Below, piece after piece: positions 48,537-57,959 of a stretch of DNA of 64,000 bases (position 1 is the first letter of the stretch; every line of letters begins with the position of its first letter). Source of the DNA: Nocardia sp. CNY236 (lineage in GTDB: Bacteria > Actinomycetota > Actinomycetes > Mycobacteriales > Mycobacteriaceae); NCBI RefSeq assembly GCF_000482385.1, contig NZ_AXVD01000010.1, positions 1-64,000 on the forward strand. Reading direction: 5' to 3'. Under the pieces are notes generated by a model. That model was not told the DNA's origin. It was given only the letters and a program-made list of their open reading frames with translations, and searched no databases. The translations under genes were made by a program, and so were the position numbers.

Positions 48537-49499
48537 TCAACTGGCTTGTTCGCCGCTACGGCTGGCCAGCGTGTCGGCGAACCGCTGCCAGTCCGCGGCG
48601 CACAGCCGCGCGAGGTCGGCGATGACGGGGGTGCAGTGCCGTGGCACGTTGTCGGCCAGCGCTTCCCATTCGGCACCGTCGGCACCGACCGCCTCTAGCC
48701 AGCGCAACAGCATGCGGCCGGACTCGGAGAAGCGCATCGACGGATCCGAGCGCAGCCTGCGCACGACCGCACGCCGGTCGAGGGTCGGCAGCACCGGAAT
48801 CGGCGTGAGGACGGTGTCGGCCGAGGTCCGCGACCGCTGCTGCACCGGCACAGGATTCTCGCCGCGGCGGATCCTGGCCCGCACGTCCTTGGCGGTAGTG
48901 GCCGAAATGCCTGCCTCTCTCGCCACTTCGCGGGCGGAGGCCTGCGGGTTCTCGGCGAAGATCTCGCTCGCGCGGATGCGGCCGGCGACCCGGTCGCGGG
49001 TGTGATAGCGGCCGTCGCGGCCCAGCCGCTCCGACGGTGCGACCCCGCCGGACTCCTCGCGCAGCGAGCCGACCGTCTTGTCGGAAATCCCCGCGATGCT
49101 CGCGATCGCGCGGTCGGACCACTCCGGCCGGTAACCGATGATCCGGGCGGCGGCGGCCTTGCGGTCGGCCAGGGTGAGCGGCAGTCCGTGCGCGCTGTTC
49201 AGGCGGACGGCGAGGACGAAGGCATCGCGCTCGTCGCCGTCGAAATAGAGCACACCGATGGTCTCGTCGCCACGTAGCTGCGCCGCCCGTAGCCGATGCC
49301 CACCGTCGATGACCCGCATCGACGGGCGGTGGACGACGATCGGCGGCAGCTCGGTCTTCACCGCGGCCAGCGACTGGATATGCGCGGTGTCCTCTGCCTT
49401 GCGCGGTGAATCACCCAGCACCAACTCCGAAAGAGAGACTTCGGCCCGTTCACTTTTCCCCGGGACGTGGGACGAATCAAGGTGCGCTATGGAATACAT
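48537..49499 (-). CDS. StrR-family pathway activator (ParB-like N-terminal domain)
   Basis: A 320-residue regulator with a ParB/Srx-like N-terminal domain (LPPIVVHRPSMRVIDGGHRL and HGLPLTLADRKAAAARIIG). It has a central helix-turn-helix (WSDRAIASIAGISDKTVGSL) and a second one (SAREVAREAGISATTAKDVR). StrR, NovG and related proteins activate antibiotic and aminosugar clusters. ATG 49499 follows GGGGGGAG. An in-frame extension to 49523 is unnecessary. The first NRPS starts 31 bp after its stop, so it probably leads the biosynthetic operon. I found no GTTCGACTG-type StrR box in the upstream gap. Confidence 0.88.
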   Translation of the reverse strand: MYSIAHLDSSHVPGKSERAEVSLSELVLGDSPRKAEDTAHIQSLAAVKTELPPIVVHRPSMRVIDGGHRLRAAQLRGDETIGVLYFDGDERDAFVLAVRLNSAHGLPLTLADRKAAAARIIGYRPEWSDRAIASIAGISDKTVGSLREESGGVAPSERLGRDGRYHTRDRVAGRIRASEIFAENPQASAREVAREAGISATTAKDVRARIRRGENPVPVQQRSRTSADTVLTPIPVLPTLDRRAVVRRLRSDPSMRFSESGRMLLRWLEAVGADGAEWEALADNVPRHCTPVIADLARLCAADWQRFADTLASRSGEQAS

Positions 49500-50011
49500 C
49501 ACACTCCCCCCTTCTTGCCGCACTCAATTGAAATGATTTAGCGACAAGCATGCCCAAAATACCGATCTCGGAGCAATAAGAGATGCGCCGAATAGGCCCA
49601 TCGAACACGCAAACAACCCCTTATGGGACACGGAATTACTACCTTTGGCTCATTAACCAAGAAGAGCTTTCCCTGCAACCTCGGAACTTTCCCCAGAGGA
49701 ACGCGACGGCCAAATTCCGGCGGCGCCGAAGCGTCTCGGAGGTGAACTATCGATGCGTTGAAGCCCCGTTCAGATGAACAGTTACAGGTTCGAGACGGGA
49801 CGCCTTCCGCAAGCCCCTAATTTTCCAGGCCACCGTAACTATGAAAATTTCAAACTAATTAGTTCAAATTTTTCGCGAGTTCACTATTCCCGATTCCGAC
49901 TTGTCGAATACCGCGACTTGCAAGAGCCGCACAGGGCGGACACGACAAAATCGCGATTGCGGGATCATCCGAAGCGGCGGATTCGCAATCGCGATTTCGC
50001 TGTGGAACAGG
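49500..50011. other. AT-rich promoter region upstream of the StrR gene
   Basis: About 510 bp lie between the YbtX-like gene stop (50012) and the StrR-type gene start (49499). There is no gene I can support. It is markedly more AT-rich than its surroundings and contains a long imperfect palindrome at 49844-49872. It must hold the promoter of the roughly 26-kb minus-strand biosynthetic operon. No iron box (TTAGGTTAGGCTAACCTAA type) was seen. Confidence 0.6.
49844..49872. promoter_or_regulatory. Imperfect palindrome, candidate operator
   Basis: The central perfect 12-bp palindrome AACTAATTAGTT (49853-49864) is flanked by AAAATTT on the left and AAATTTT on the right, offset by one base. It lies about 345 bp upstream of the StrR-type gene and 140 bp past the end of the YbtX-like gene. 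It could be an operator, or less likely a terminator of the YbtX-like gene. It differs from the TetR sites elsewhere in the cluster. Confidence 0.4.
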
Positions 50012-51199
50012 CTACCGCAACACTGCGGACTCGGATGCCCTGGCGGCGCCGATATCCTGATATCCGCGTGCGGCGACCCCGACACCCAGCAGCGCGATTA
50101 GGGCGCCGCCACTCAGCGCGGTCGCGTATCCCAGGGGTTCGGCGGCCGCGGTCGCGACAATGCCTCCGACGATCCCGATCAGCAGGACGAAGCTGGTGAC
50201 GACCGTGAAGTCGGTGCCAGCGCTGTCGGTTTCACACAGATCCATGGTGATCGTGAAGACAATCGTCATGGTGCCGGCCATCGCCATCTGCACCGCTATC
50301 GCGGCCACCAGCACCACCGGGGTGGACGAGGTCAGCCAGGCGATCGTGAGCAAGGCGAGGGCAGGCACCTGCAGACACTGCGTCCACACCAGCATCGAAC
50401 GGCGAGAGGTGCGCGAGATCAGCGCACCCGCCGCGAGGCCGGCGGCGATACCGGCCGCCCCCCCGAGCGCGTTGGTAGTGACCCCCACTGAGGTCAACGA
50501 CCAGTCCATGTCCACGAGAATCGGCGAGATCAGCGCGTAGCCACCGTTGAGCCCGACGATCAACGGCGGCAACACGAGCAGCATCCAGCGCAGCATCCCC
50601 GGCCGCCGGAACACCGCCCGCAACGTCGCCCGGTGTACCGCGGGGCCTGCCGGCGGCTCGGGGAATCGCAGGATCTGGATCATCGGCAGGACTGTCGCCA
50701 CGGCGAGAGTCACCACCGCCGCCACCCAGCCGAACCGGTCGTAGACCACCAAGGTCAGGCCGCCGCCGAGCACGCCGCCGAGGTAGCCGCCCGCGGTCTG
50801 CACGCCGTTTCCGAAGCCGCGCTGGTCGGTGGCCAGGATCCGGACCGCGAGCGCGTCGGTCGCTATGTCCTGGGTTGCCGACAACAGCGCGACCACGCCA
50901 ACGATCACCATAAGCAACCCGAGATCATCGATCGGATCCAGCGGCGTCGCCAGCAGCAAGACGGCGGCCAAGGCGGGTTGCAGGACGAGCAGCCACTTGC
51001 GGTACGAGCCGACCCGATCGATGAGCGGCGCCCACAGCGGTTTGAAGACCCAGATCAGCGCCACCGACTCGACCAGCGCGATCTCGTCCAGCGACGCGCC
51101 GCGTTCGCGCAGGATCGCGATCAGCGCGATGCCGAAGAAGGAGAATCCGAGGTACTGACTGACATACAGGGCCGCGAGCAGACCGTACTTGTGCCTCAT
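50012..51199 (-). CDS. MFS transporter, YbtX/RhtX/FptX-like
   Basis: A 395-residue, 12-segment membrane protein of the AmpG-like MFS branch that includes the siderophore-locus proteins YbtX/Irp8, RhtX and FptX. Visible features: YVSQYLGFSFFGIALIAILR at the N-terminus, WAPLIDRVGSYRKWLL, and ATQDIATDALAVRIL, the motif typical of this branch. ATG 51199 overlaps the ABC gene stop by ATGA, making a three-gene transport operon equal to ybtP-ybtQ-ybtX. The likely role is uptake or recycling of the metallophore across the cytoplasmic membrane. Confidence 0.88.
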   Translation of the reverse strand: MRHKYGLLAALYVSQYLGFSFFGIALIAILRERGASLDEIALVESVALIWVFKPLWAPLIDRVGSYRKWLLVLQPALAAVLLLATPLDPIDDLGLLMVIVGVVALLSATQDIATDALAVRILATDQRGFGNGVQTAGGYLGGVLGGGLTLVVYDRFGWVAAVVTLAVATVLPMIQILRFPEPPAGPAVHRATLRAVFRRPGMLRWMLLVLPPLIVGLNGGYALISPILVDMDWSLTSVGVTTNALGGAAGIAAGLAAGALISRTSRRSMLVWTQCLQVPALALLTIAWLTSSTPVVLVAAIAVQMAMAGTMTIVFTITMDLCETDSAGTDFTVVTSFVLLIGIVGGIVATAAAEPLGYATALSGGALIALLGVGVAARGYQDIGAARASESAVLR

Positions 51200-52920
51200 A
51201 CCGTCAACCGCCAGCCCTTCGATCGTTCGCGCTCGCGCCAGAAGTCCTGGTAGCGACCGTCTGTGGCAATGAGTTCGTCGTGGGTGCCGACCTGCACGAT
51301 CCGGCCCTCGTCCAGGACGAGGATCTGATCGGCCGAGGCGACCGTGTGTAGCCGGTGTGCGACCACGAGCAACGTCCGCTGGTCGGCGAGCACGCGCATC
51401 GCGGCCGCGACCGCCGCTTCGTTGTCCGGATCGAGGGCGGCCGTCGCCTCGTCGAGCAGCACGATCGGCGCCTGCTTTATCAGTGCCCTGGCGATCGACA
51501 CCCGCTGCCGCTCACCGCCGGACAGGCTGGTGCCGCCCTCGCCGACGCGCGTCTGCCATCCGTCCGGCAGCCGGTCCACGATCTCGTCCACCCAGGCCAG
51601 CCTGGCCGCCTCGCGTACCTCGGCGTCGGTGGCATCGGGACGCCCGAGCCGGATATTGGCCTCGATCGTGTCGTCGAACAGGTACACGTCCTGGAACACC
51701 ATCGCCAGCTGGCCGGTCAGCGCCTCGGTGCTCAGTTCGCGGACGTCGACACCGCCGACCCGCACCGCGCCCGCGTCGGCATCCCAGAACCGCGCGGCCA
51801 GCCGCAGCAGCGTCGACTTGCCGGACCCGGAGCGGCCGACGATGGCGGTCAAGGTACCGGGGCGAGCCTGGAAGCTGACCTCGCGCAGCACCGGGCGGTC
51901 GTCGTAGCCGAAGGCCACCTTGTCGAAGCTGATCGCGCCGGGCTCGGTGACGCGCTGCACGGAGCCCTCCGGCAGCGGCTCGACGGCCAGCACGTCATCG
52001 ATCCGATCGATGTCCTCGGCAGCCATCCGCAGGGCCGCCGCGTGATCGATGACCTCGATCAGCGGCCCGACGAACCGGGCGACCAGCACCAACAGCGCGA
52101 CCAACTCCGGCGCATCGAGCGTCCCGCCCAGCGCGAGAGCGACCCCGACCGCGATCAATGCGACGAAGGCCGCCTGCACGACTACCGAGAACGCCAGCAG
52201 CGCCGAGACCGCGTTGCGGTTCATCTCGTCGTAAGCGCGGCGCTGCCCGAGCAACGCGTTGTCGAGCAGCGGGTTGTCGGCACAGTGCCTGCCGAACGCC
52301 CGCAGCACCGGCTGGGTCTGGGCGAACTCGACGACGCGGCCCGCGGATTCGACCGCGGCCAGGTCGATCGCCCCGAAACTGCGGGCGATGGCCGACTGTG
52401 CCCAGTTGTGGGTGGCGAGCAGTACCAGCCCGGCGACGATCAGTGCCGCGCCGAGCCGCCAGTCGAACAGGAAGGTGCCGACGGTCACCACCGCCGGGGT
52501 CACCACCGCGCTGACGACAGGTTGCATCAGGTGCGCGGGCACGCCGATGATGTTCGCCGTCCCCTGCGACATCGACTGCGTAAGACGACCGGTCCGGTCG
52601 GTGCCGAACCAGCTCAGCGGCAGTCGGGCCAGGTGGTCTCCGACCCGGTGATGCATGCCGAGCAACAGATCGTCGGCGATCTGCTGGCCGTACATCGCCT
52701 GGCCGTAGAACAGCGCGCAGGCGGCCGCCGTGGCCGCCGCGAGCGCCGCCAGCCACGGCATCGCCGCGTCGCGGTCACCGTCGAACAGCGCGCGCAGCAC
52801 CGGAACGACCAGCAGCACGCAGATGCCCTGCAGCACCGAGAACGCGACGATCAGCGCCATCCACCGGATGAACCGCGGCTGATCCTGCGGATCGACGATG
52901 CGGAAAAGCTTGCGGATCAT
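51196..52920 (-). CDS. ABC transporter, fused permease-ATPase (YbtQ/IrtB-like)
   Basis: A 574-residue half transporter with an N-terminal six-helix membrane domain and a C-terminal ATPase. The ATPase has Walker A (IVGRSGSGKST), Q-loop (MVFQDVYLFDD), signature (LSGGERQRVS), Walker B (IVLLDEATAALD) and switch histidine (VVAHRL). ATG 52920 overlaps the upstream ABC gene by ATGA, so the two should form a heterodimer. Homologous pairs YbtPQ and IrtAB move siderophores inward despite an exporter fold. Direction here is therefore open. Confidence 0.93.
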   Translation of the reverse strand: MIRKLFRIVDPQDQPRFIRWMALIVAFSVLQGICVLLVVPVLRALFDGDRDAAMPWLAALAAATAAACALFYGQAMYGQQIADDLLLGMHHRVGDHLARLPLSWFGTDRTGRLTQSMSQGTANIIGVPAHLMQPVVSAVVTPAVVTVGTFLFDWRLGAALIVAGLVLLATHNWAQSAIARSFGAIDLAAVESAGRVVEFAQTQPVLRAFGRHCADNPLLDNALLGQRRAYDEMNRNAVSALLAFSVVVQAAFVALIAVGVALALGGTLDAPELVALLVLVARFVGPLIEVIDHAAALRMAAEDIDRIDDVLAVEPLPEGSVQRVTEPGAISFDKVAFGYDDRPVLREVSFQARPGTLTAIVGRSGSGKSTLLRLAARFWDADAGAVRVGGVDVRELSTEALTGQLAMVFQDVYLFDDTIEANIRLGRPDATDAEVREAARLAWVDEIVDRLPDGWQTRVGEGGTSLSGGERQRVSIARALIKQAPIVLLDEATAALDPDNEAAVAAAMRVLADQRTLLVVAHRLHTVASADQILVLDEGRIVQVGTHDELIATDGRYQDFWRERERSKGWRLTV

Positions 52921-54689
52921 GCCGATTCCCCAGTGACCACTGATTGTGATTGCCACAACCGCTGGTACCGGCCGCCCTGGGCCAGCAGTTCTTCGTGCTG
53001 GCCCGCTTCGGCGATCCGGCCCTCGGACAGCAGCACGATGCGGTCGGCGCCGCGGATGGTGTGCAAGCGGTGCGCGATCACCAGCAGAGTGCGCCCCGCG
53101 GTCAGCCGTGAGAGCGCATCCTGCACGGCCGCTTCGGATTCCGGGTCGGCGAAGGCCGTGGCCTCGTCGAGGACGAGCACCGGGGTGTTAGCCAGGATCG
53201 CTCGTGCGATCGAGATGCGCTGTGCCTCACCGCCGGACAGGTGCGCATCGGCACCGATCTCGCTGTCGTAACCGCGGGGCAGGGCGAGTATCCGATCGTG
53301 GATCTGCGCGGCTCTGGCCGCCGACTCGATCTCGGCGATGTCGGCCTCCGGCCTGCCGAGTGCGATGTTGTCGCGGATGCTGGTCCGAAGTAGCAAGGTC
53401 TCCTGGAAGACGAAACCCACGTGCCGGTACAGGTCCCGCTCGGCGATGTTGCGAACGTCGACCCCGCCGATCAGCACCGCGCCCTCCTCGACGTCCCAGA
53501 AGCGCGGAAGCATCCGCGCCAGTGTCGATTTGCCCGACCCGGACGGTCCGACCAGTGCCGTCACCGTTCCCGGCTCCAGCACCAGGTCGATGCCGTCGAG
53601 CACCGTCGTGCTGCCGTCGTAGGAGAAGCGCACTGAGTCGAACACGACCCGCGCACCCCGCGGCGTCGACGGCTCGGCGGGCCTAGGTAATTCAGCCGTC
53701 GCGAGCAGTTCGGCGACCCGACCCGCGGCGTCGGTGGCGACCTGCATCGCCGCCGCGCCGAATCCCAGGGCGAGCACGGGGGCACCGAGCCCCACCGCGA
53801 GCATCACGAACGCGATGATCTCGGCGGGGTCGGCGTCGAGCAGCACGCCACCGCCGAGCGCGACGAGCAGCATCACCGGCGCCGAGATGAGCAGGGAGGC
53901 GATCGCGTCGAGCCGCCGCATCGGACCGGCCCATTCGGCGAGGAACCGGGCCAGGTCGTCGCCTGCCTTGCGGTAGCGATCCTGAGCGCGGCCGGTCTGG
54001 CCGAACGCTTTGACCACCGCGATGCCGTCGATGAATTCGACGACCGCGGAGTTGACCTTGTCGAGTTCGGCACTCCAGCGGGCGGTACGCGCACCCTCGT
54101 CGCGCATCATGTAGGCGACCAGGCCGAACCACAGGACCAGCGGCACCAGGCAGAACAGCGCCAGCCGCCAGTCCAGCCAGAAGAGATAGCCCAGTGCGAC
54201 GGTCGGCGTCACAACCGCGGCGACCAGATCGTTGACCACGTGCGCGACCGCGTGATGCACCGAGGCGACGTCGTCGGAGAGTACCCGCTTCACCCGGCCT
54301 GAGCTGCGGTCGGTGAACCAGCCGAGCGGAACCCGGCCGAGACGTTCGACCATCTGCCTGCGGATCTGCAAACCGACGTCGGCGTCGGCGACGTGACTGA
54401 TGGTGTAGGCCACGGCCGCGAGTGCCGTGTGCACGAGGAAACCTGCCGCCGCGACCGCGACCCAGATCCAGACCGTGGCGCGGTCGCCTTGTTCGGCGGC
54501 CAGGAATTCGCGGGCGATCTCGACCATGGCGACATAAGGTGCTAGCCCGGCCAGCGCGCCGACCAGCTGCAACGCCGCCGCGACCGACAGCTGGACGCGG
54601 ACGGGACGCAGGAGTACACCGAGTCCGCCCGGCTTCTCCGCCTCGTCATCCTCCGCCGGTACCGAATCCAGAACCGCTGTAGTACTCAT
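52917..54689 (-). CDS. ABC transporter, fused permease-ATPase (YbtP/IrtA-like)
   Basis: A 590-residue half transporter and partner of the next gene. The membrane domain (residues ~30-320) is followed by an ATPase with LVGPSGSGKST, VFQETLLLRTS, LSGGEAQRIS, VLVLDEATAFAD and VIAHRL. No siderophore-interacting reductase domain like that of IrtA is fused. ATG 54689 follows TAGGGGGA. A TetR-type operator begins 16 bp upstream of the start, so the three-gene transport operon should share control with the MFS exporter and the TetR gene. Confidence 0.92.
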   Translation of the reverse strand: MSTTAVLDSVPAEDDEAEKPGGLGVLLRPVRVQLSVAAALQLVGALAGLAPYVAMVEIAREFLAAEQGDRATVWIWVAVAAAGFLVHTALAAVAYTISHVADADVGLQIRRQMVERLGRVPLGWFTDRSSGRVKRVLSDDVASVHHAVAHVVNDLVAAVVTPTVALGYLFWLDWRLALFCLVPLVLWFGLVAYMMRDEGARTARWSAELDKVNSAVVEFIDGIAVVKAFGQTGRAQDRYRKAGDDLARFLAEWAGPMRRLDAIASLLISAPVMLLVALGGGVLLDADPAEIIAFVMLAVGLGAPVLALGFGAAAMQVATDAAGRVAELLATAELPRPAEPSTPRGARVVFDSVRFSYDGSTTVLDGIDLVLEPGTVTALVGPSGSGKSTLARMLPRFWDVEEGAVLIGGVDVRNIAERDLYRHVGFVFQETLLLRTSIRDNIALGRPEADIAEIESAARAAQIHDRILALPRGYDSEIGADAHLSGGEAQRISIARAILANTPVLVLDEATAFADPESEAAVQDALSRLTAGRTLLVIAHRLHTIRGADRIVLLSEGRIAEAGQHEELLAQGGRYQRLWQSQSVVTGESA

Positions 54690-54704
54690 GGTCCCCCTAC
54701 GGAC

Positions 54705-54727
54705 AGGTTGGATCGCTGTTCTAATTT
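54705..54727. promoter_or_regulatory. TetR-type operator, copy 2 (ABC transport operon)
   Basis: This copy has an intact right half TGTTCTAATTT and a left half TTGGATC. On the minus strand the core is ATTAGAACAGCGATCCAAC. It matches 15 of 19 positions of the exporter site at 23183. It starts 16 bp upstream of the ABC gene start. Confidence 0.7.
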
Positions 54728-54771
54728 CGACTCTACTCGATCATCAGGCGACCGCAACGGCAGGCGCATCG

Positions 54772-56373
54772 TCAGCCCGGGACCAGGCGCTGCCGCAGCT
54801 GCTTCTTACTCACCTTGCCGACGGCGGTGAGCGGCAAGGAGTCGACGAACTCGTAGCGCTCCGGGATCTTGTACCCGGCCAGACCACGATTCCGCAGAAA
54901 CGACTTGAGCGCCTTGGGTTTCGGCGGATCCGCCGTCGGCACGACGAAGGCGCACACCCGCTCTCCGAGATCATCGTCGGCCGCGCCGACGATGGCGACC
55001 TCGCGGACGGCGGGATGCGCGGCCAGCTGTTCCTCCACCTCTTCGCTCGCTACCTTCTCGCCGCCACGATTCACGACGTCCTTGGCGCGATCCACCACCA
55101 CCAGATGCCCGGTCGGCGTAACGCGGACGATGTCACCGGTGCGATAGAAGCCGTCGGTGGTGAAGGCTCGGGCATTGTGTTCCGGCGCGAGGTAGTAGCC
55201 GCGAATCGTGTACGGTCCCCGAGTCAGCAGGTGCCCCGGTGTGCCCTCGGGGACGTCGTCGTCGTTGTCGTCGACGATGCGGATCTCGTCCAGTGGCGAC
55301 ATCGGCAGCCCCTGAGTGGTGCCGACGAGTTCGGCGGGATCGTCGAGCCGAGTGTAGTTGACCAGCCCTTCGGCCATCCCGAACACCTGCTGCAGCGTGC
55401 AGCCGAGCGCGCCGGGCAGCGCCGCGGCGATGGCAGGCTTGAGCCGCGCCCCACCGACCTGCAGCACGCGCAGGCTGGACAGGTCGTGCTCGGTGTTCGC
55501 TGCGGCGGCCAGCCACAGGCTCGCGATCGGCGGCACCACCGCGGTGACAGTAACCCGGTGCCGTTCGATCAGCGCGAAGGCGTCGTCCACGCTGGGGCTC
55601 GGCGAAAGCACCACGGTCGCACCGGCATACAGTGCGCCGAGGATGCCCGGCGAACTCAGCGGAAAGTTGTGCGCCACCGGCAGCACGGCCAGGTAGACAT
55701 CGTCGGCGCTCAGCGGGCACGCAGACAGGCTCGCCCGGACGCTGTAGGCGTAGTCGTCGTGGGTGCGCGGGATGAGTTTCGGCATCGATGTCGTGCCGCC
55801 GGACAGCTGCAGGAGCGCGACGTCGGCGGGGTCGGCGTCCGGGCGTGCCACCGGCTCGGCGTAGAGATCGGCCAGCGCCACGTGCTCACCCGCCGCACCG
55901 AGCACGATGAGGTGACGCAGACTCGGGCACCGTGCCCGGACATGTTCAGCCATACCGACGAAGTCGAAGCCGAAATGGCGGTGCGCCACGATGTGCGCGA
56001 CGGCTTCGCTGTGCGCACACAGGTGCGTGAGCTCGAGCTCGCGATGCATGGGTTGCGCCAGCACCGGTAGCGCGCCGAGCCGGAACAGCGCGAAGCACAC
56101 GACGACGAATTCACCCACATTCGGCAGTTGCACCACCACCCGGTCGCCGCGCCCGATACCGAGAGCGGCCAGCCCGGCGGCCAGCCGATGCGCGTCGACG
56201 TCGAGGCGGCGGTAGGTCCATGCGCCTGTCACGTCGAGCACGGCGAGGCGATCACTGTGCACCGCAGCGCATTCGGTGAGCATTCGCCCGAAGGTGGTGC
56301 CTGCCCACACGCCGGATTCGCGGTAGCGGGTGGCCAGATCGGCGGGCCAGGCGGTATAGGGAATGTTCGTCAT
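54772..56373 (-). CDS. dhbE: 2,3-dihydroxybenzoate-AMP ligase (DhbE type), aryl ligase 2
   Basis: A 533-residue aryl-acid adenylating enzyme. It has [42 protein letters not shown] and [13 protein letters not shown]. The pocket segments HNFPLSSPG and [15 protein letters not shown] keep the serine and valine of DhbE that read DHB. It is closely related to ligase 1 at 31994 but differs exactly in these positions. The start is ATG 56373, 22 bp after the dehydrogenase stop. It should charge DHB onto the aryl carrier domain at the start of the NRPS at 40892-48505, since no free carrier is encoded nearby. Confidence 0.92.
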   Translation of the reverse strand: MTNIPYTAWPADLATRYRESGVWAGTTFGRMLTECAAVHSDRLAVLDVTGAWTYRRLDVDAHRLAAGLAALGIGRGDRVVVQLPNVGEFVVVCFALFRLGALPVLAQPMHRELELTHLCAHSEAVAHIVAHRHFGFDFVGMAEHVRARCPSLRHLIVLGAAGEHVALADLYAEPVARPDADPADVALLQLSGGTTSMPKLIPRTHDDYAYSVRASLSACPLSADDVYLAVLPVAHNFPLSSPGILGALYAGATVVLSPSPSVDDAFALIERHRVTVTAVVPPIASLWLAAAANTEHDLSSLRVLQVGGARLKPAIAAALPGALGCTLQQVFGMAEGLVNYTRLDDPAELVGTTQGLPMSPLDEIRIVDDNDDDVPEGTPGHLLTRGPYTIRGYYLAPEHNARAFTTDGFYRTGDIVRVTPTGHLVVVDRAKDVVNRGGEKVASEEVEEQLAAHPAVREVAIVGAADDDLGERVCAFVVPTADPPKPKALKSFLRNRGLAGYKIPERYEFVDSLPLTAVGKVSKKQLRQRLVPG

Positions 56374-56395
56374 TACCGACTCGAATTCGATCGCG

Positions 56396-57166
56396 TCAAC
56401 GCAGCGAAGCGCCACCGTCGACGTAGATGTTCTGCATGGTGAGGTGCCTGGCGTCTTCGGAGACGAGGAAGGCGACCAGGCGCGCGACGTCGTCCGGCTC
56501 GGCGAGCCGGCCCAACGGAATCCCGACCCGGAACACCGACAGGTCGCCCGCGATCGCCGCCGTCGATCCGTCGGTGTCGCGCCACAGCGCCCGCTGCATG
56601 TCGGTGTCCGTCGAACCGGGTGACACCACATTGCACCGGATGTTGTAAGGGGCCAGTTCGAGCCCGAGACACTTGGTGAGCTGGGTGGCCGCCGCCTTCG
56701 ACGCGGCGTAGGCGGCCATCCCCACGCGCGGGGTCTGCGCGGCGTTGGACCCGACGGTGACGATTGCGCCTGCCCGGCGCAGGCGCATGCTCCTGGCCGC
56801 GAACCGGCACATGTGAAACACGCCCGCCGCGTTGGCAGCGAACGTCGCGGCCCAGTCCGCCGTGGTCAGGTCGGCGACCTCGCCCGGGTAGAGCACTCCG
56901 GCCACATTGACCAGCGCGTCCACCGGTCCCAGCTCGGCTTCGACGGTCCCCCCGACCTGCTCCACGGCATGCTCGTCGGCGACATCGAGCCCATAGCCGA
57001 CGACGCAGCAGCCCGAGTCGCGCAGCCGCGCCGCGGTCGCGGCGACGGCCTCGGCGTCGCGGTCCACCGCGGCCACGGTCGCCCCGGCCCTGCTCAGCGT
57101 CTCGGTGACCGCAGCGCCGATGCCGCGCGCCGCGCCCGTCACGACGGCGATCTGGCCCGGCCTCAT
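56396..57166 (-). CDS. dhbA: 2,3-dihydro-2,3-dihydroxybenzoate dehydrogenase (DhbA/EntA)
   Basis: A 256-residue SDR that oxidises 2,3-dihydro-DHB to DHB with NAD. Beyond the general SDR motifs ([24 protein letters not shown]), it carries the EntA-specific run [36 protein letters not shown] and the DTDMQRALW segment. ATG 57166 overlaps the isochorismatase stop by ATGA. It is one of three consecutive DHB genes. Confidence 0.95.
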   Translation of the reverse strand: MRPGQIAVVTGAARGIGAAVTETLSRAGATVAAVDRDAEAVAATAARLRDSGCCVVGYGLDVADEHAVEQVGGTVEAELGPVDALVNVAGVLYPGEVADLTTADWAATFAANAAGVFHMCRFAARSMRLRRAGAIVTVGSNAAQTPRVGMAAYAASKAAATQLTKCLGLELAPYNIRCNVVSPGSTDTDMQRALWRDTDGSTAAIAGDLSVFRVGIPLGRLAEPDDVARLVAFLVSEDARHLTMQNIYVDGGASLR

Positions 57167-57786
57167 CGGGTACCGGCCAGGACGTCGCGCACGGCGGCCG
57201 CACTCACCACCGAACCGCAACGGGTGGCGATGTGTTCGAGCGCGCCCATGTGGTGGCGCAGCGAGAAGTCCCCCATCGCGTCGGCAACCGCGAACGGCTC
57301 GATGTCGTTCATGAACGCGTCGACAATCGTAGCCAGGCAACCGATATGCGCATAGACACCGCAGACCAGCAGTTGATCGCGTCCCCGTTCTGCCAGGACA
57401 CCGAGCAGATCGGTCCGGTGGAACGCGCTGTAGCGGCGCTTGGTCAGCACGACCGCGTCCTCGGTCGGCAACTCCGCCGGGATTTCGACGCGGGTGTCCG
57501 GCCCGGTACCCCAGAAGTCCAGCAGCAGGCCGCGTTCGGCGCGCTCCTGGTGCCCGGGCTGCACCGTGAAGATCACCGGTACACCGGCCTCGATACAGAA
57601 ATTCCGCAGCATCGCAATGCGCTCGATGAGGATCGATTTCGAATCCGCGAACGGATCTAGAAAGTACTGCTGCATGTCGTGGATCAATAAGGCGCATCGA
57701 GCCGGATCGAGACGCCAGGAAACGGTATTTGCCGGGAGTTGCTGTTCGCCGGGGATCGCATAGGGAGCAATTGCGCGAATCGCCAT
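57163..57786 (-). CDS. Isochorismatase (DhbB/EntB N-terminal domain only)
   Basis: A 207-residue cysteine-hydrolase-fold enzyme that splits isochorismate into 2,3-dihydro-DHB and pyruvate. Features: the aspartate strand ALLIHDMQQYFLDPFAD, VVLTKRRYSAFHRTDL and the VCGVYAHIGCLATIVDAFMN strand typical of EntB. The C-terminal aryl carrier found in EntB is missing; the carrier is instead fused to the NRPS at 40892-48505. The start is ATG 57786. It is the first gene of the DHB operon. Confidence 0.94.
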   Translation of the reverse strand: MAIRAIAPYAIPGEQQLPANTVSWRLDPARCALLIHDMQQYFLDPFADSKSILIERIAMLRNFCIEAGVPVIFTVQPGHQERAERGLLLDFWGTGPDTRVEIPAELPTEDAVVLTKRRYSAFHRTDLLGVLAERGRDQLLVCGVYAHIGCLATIVDAFMNDIEPFAVADAMGDFSLRHHMGALEHIATRCGSVVSAAAVRDVLAGTR

Positions 57787-57959
57787 GGTTCAGGCGTTCC
57801 TATTCCTCGATATTCACAATGAAGACGCACGTGACTCTCGGTGTTCGGCCACGCGAGAAGCGATATTCGGATCGTACGATGCGCGCATTGGCTGCCCAAG
57901 CGGTCGCCGACCCGTCCGCCGCCGACCGCGGAAAATCCGCACGCGGCCCCCGCGATTCG

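Noticed and set aside
49500..50011. Classical iron box or StrR box upstream of the main operon
   Set aside because: I searched by eye for TTAGGTTAGGCTAACCTAA-like and GTTCGACTG-N11-CAGTCGAAC-like sequences and saw none.
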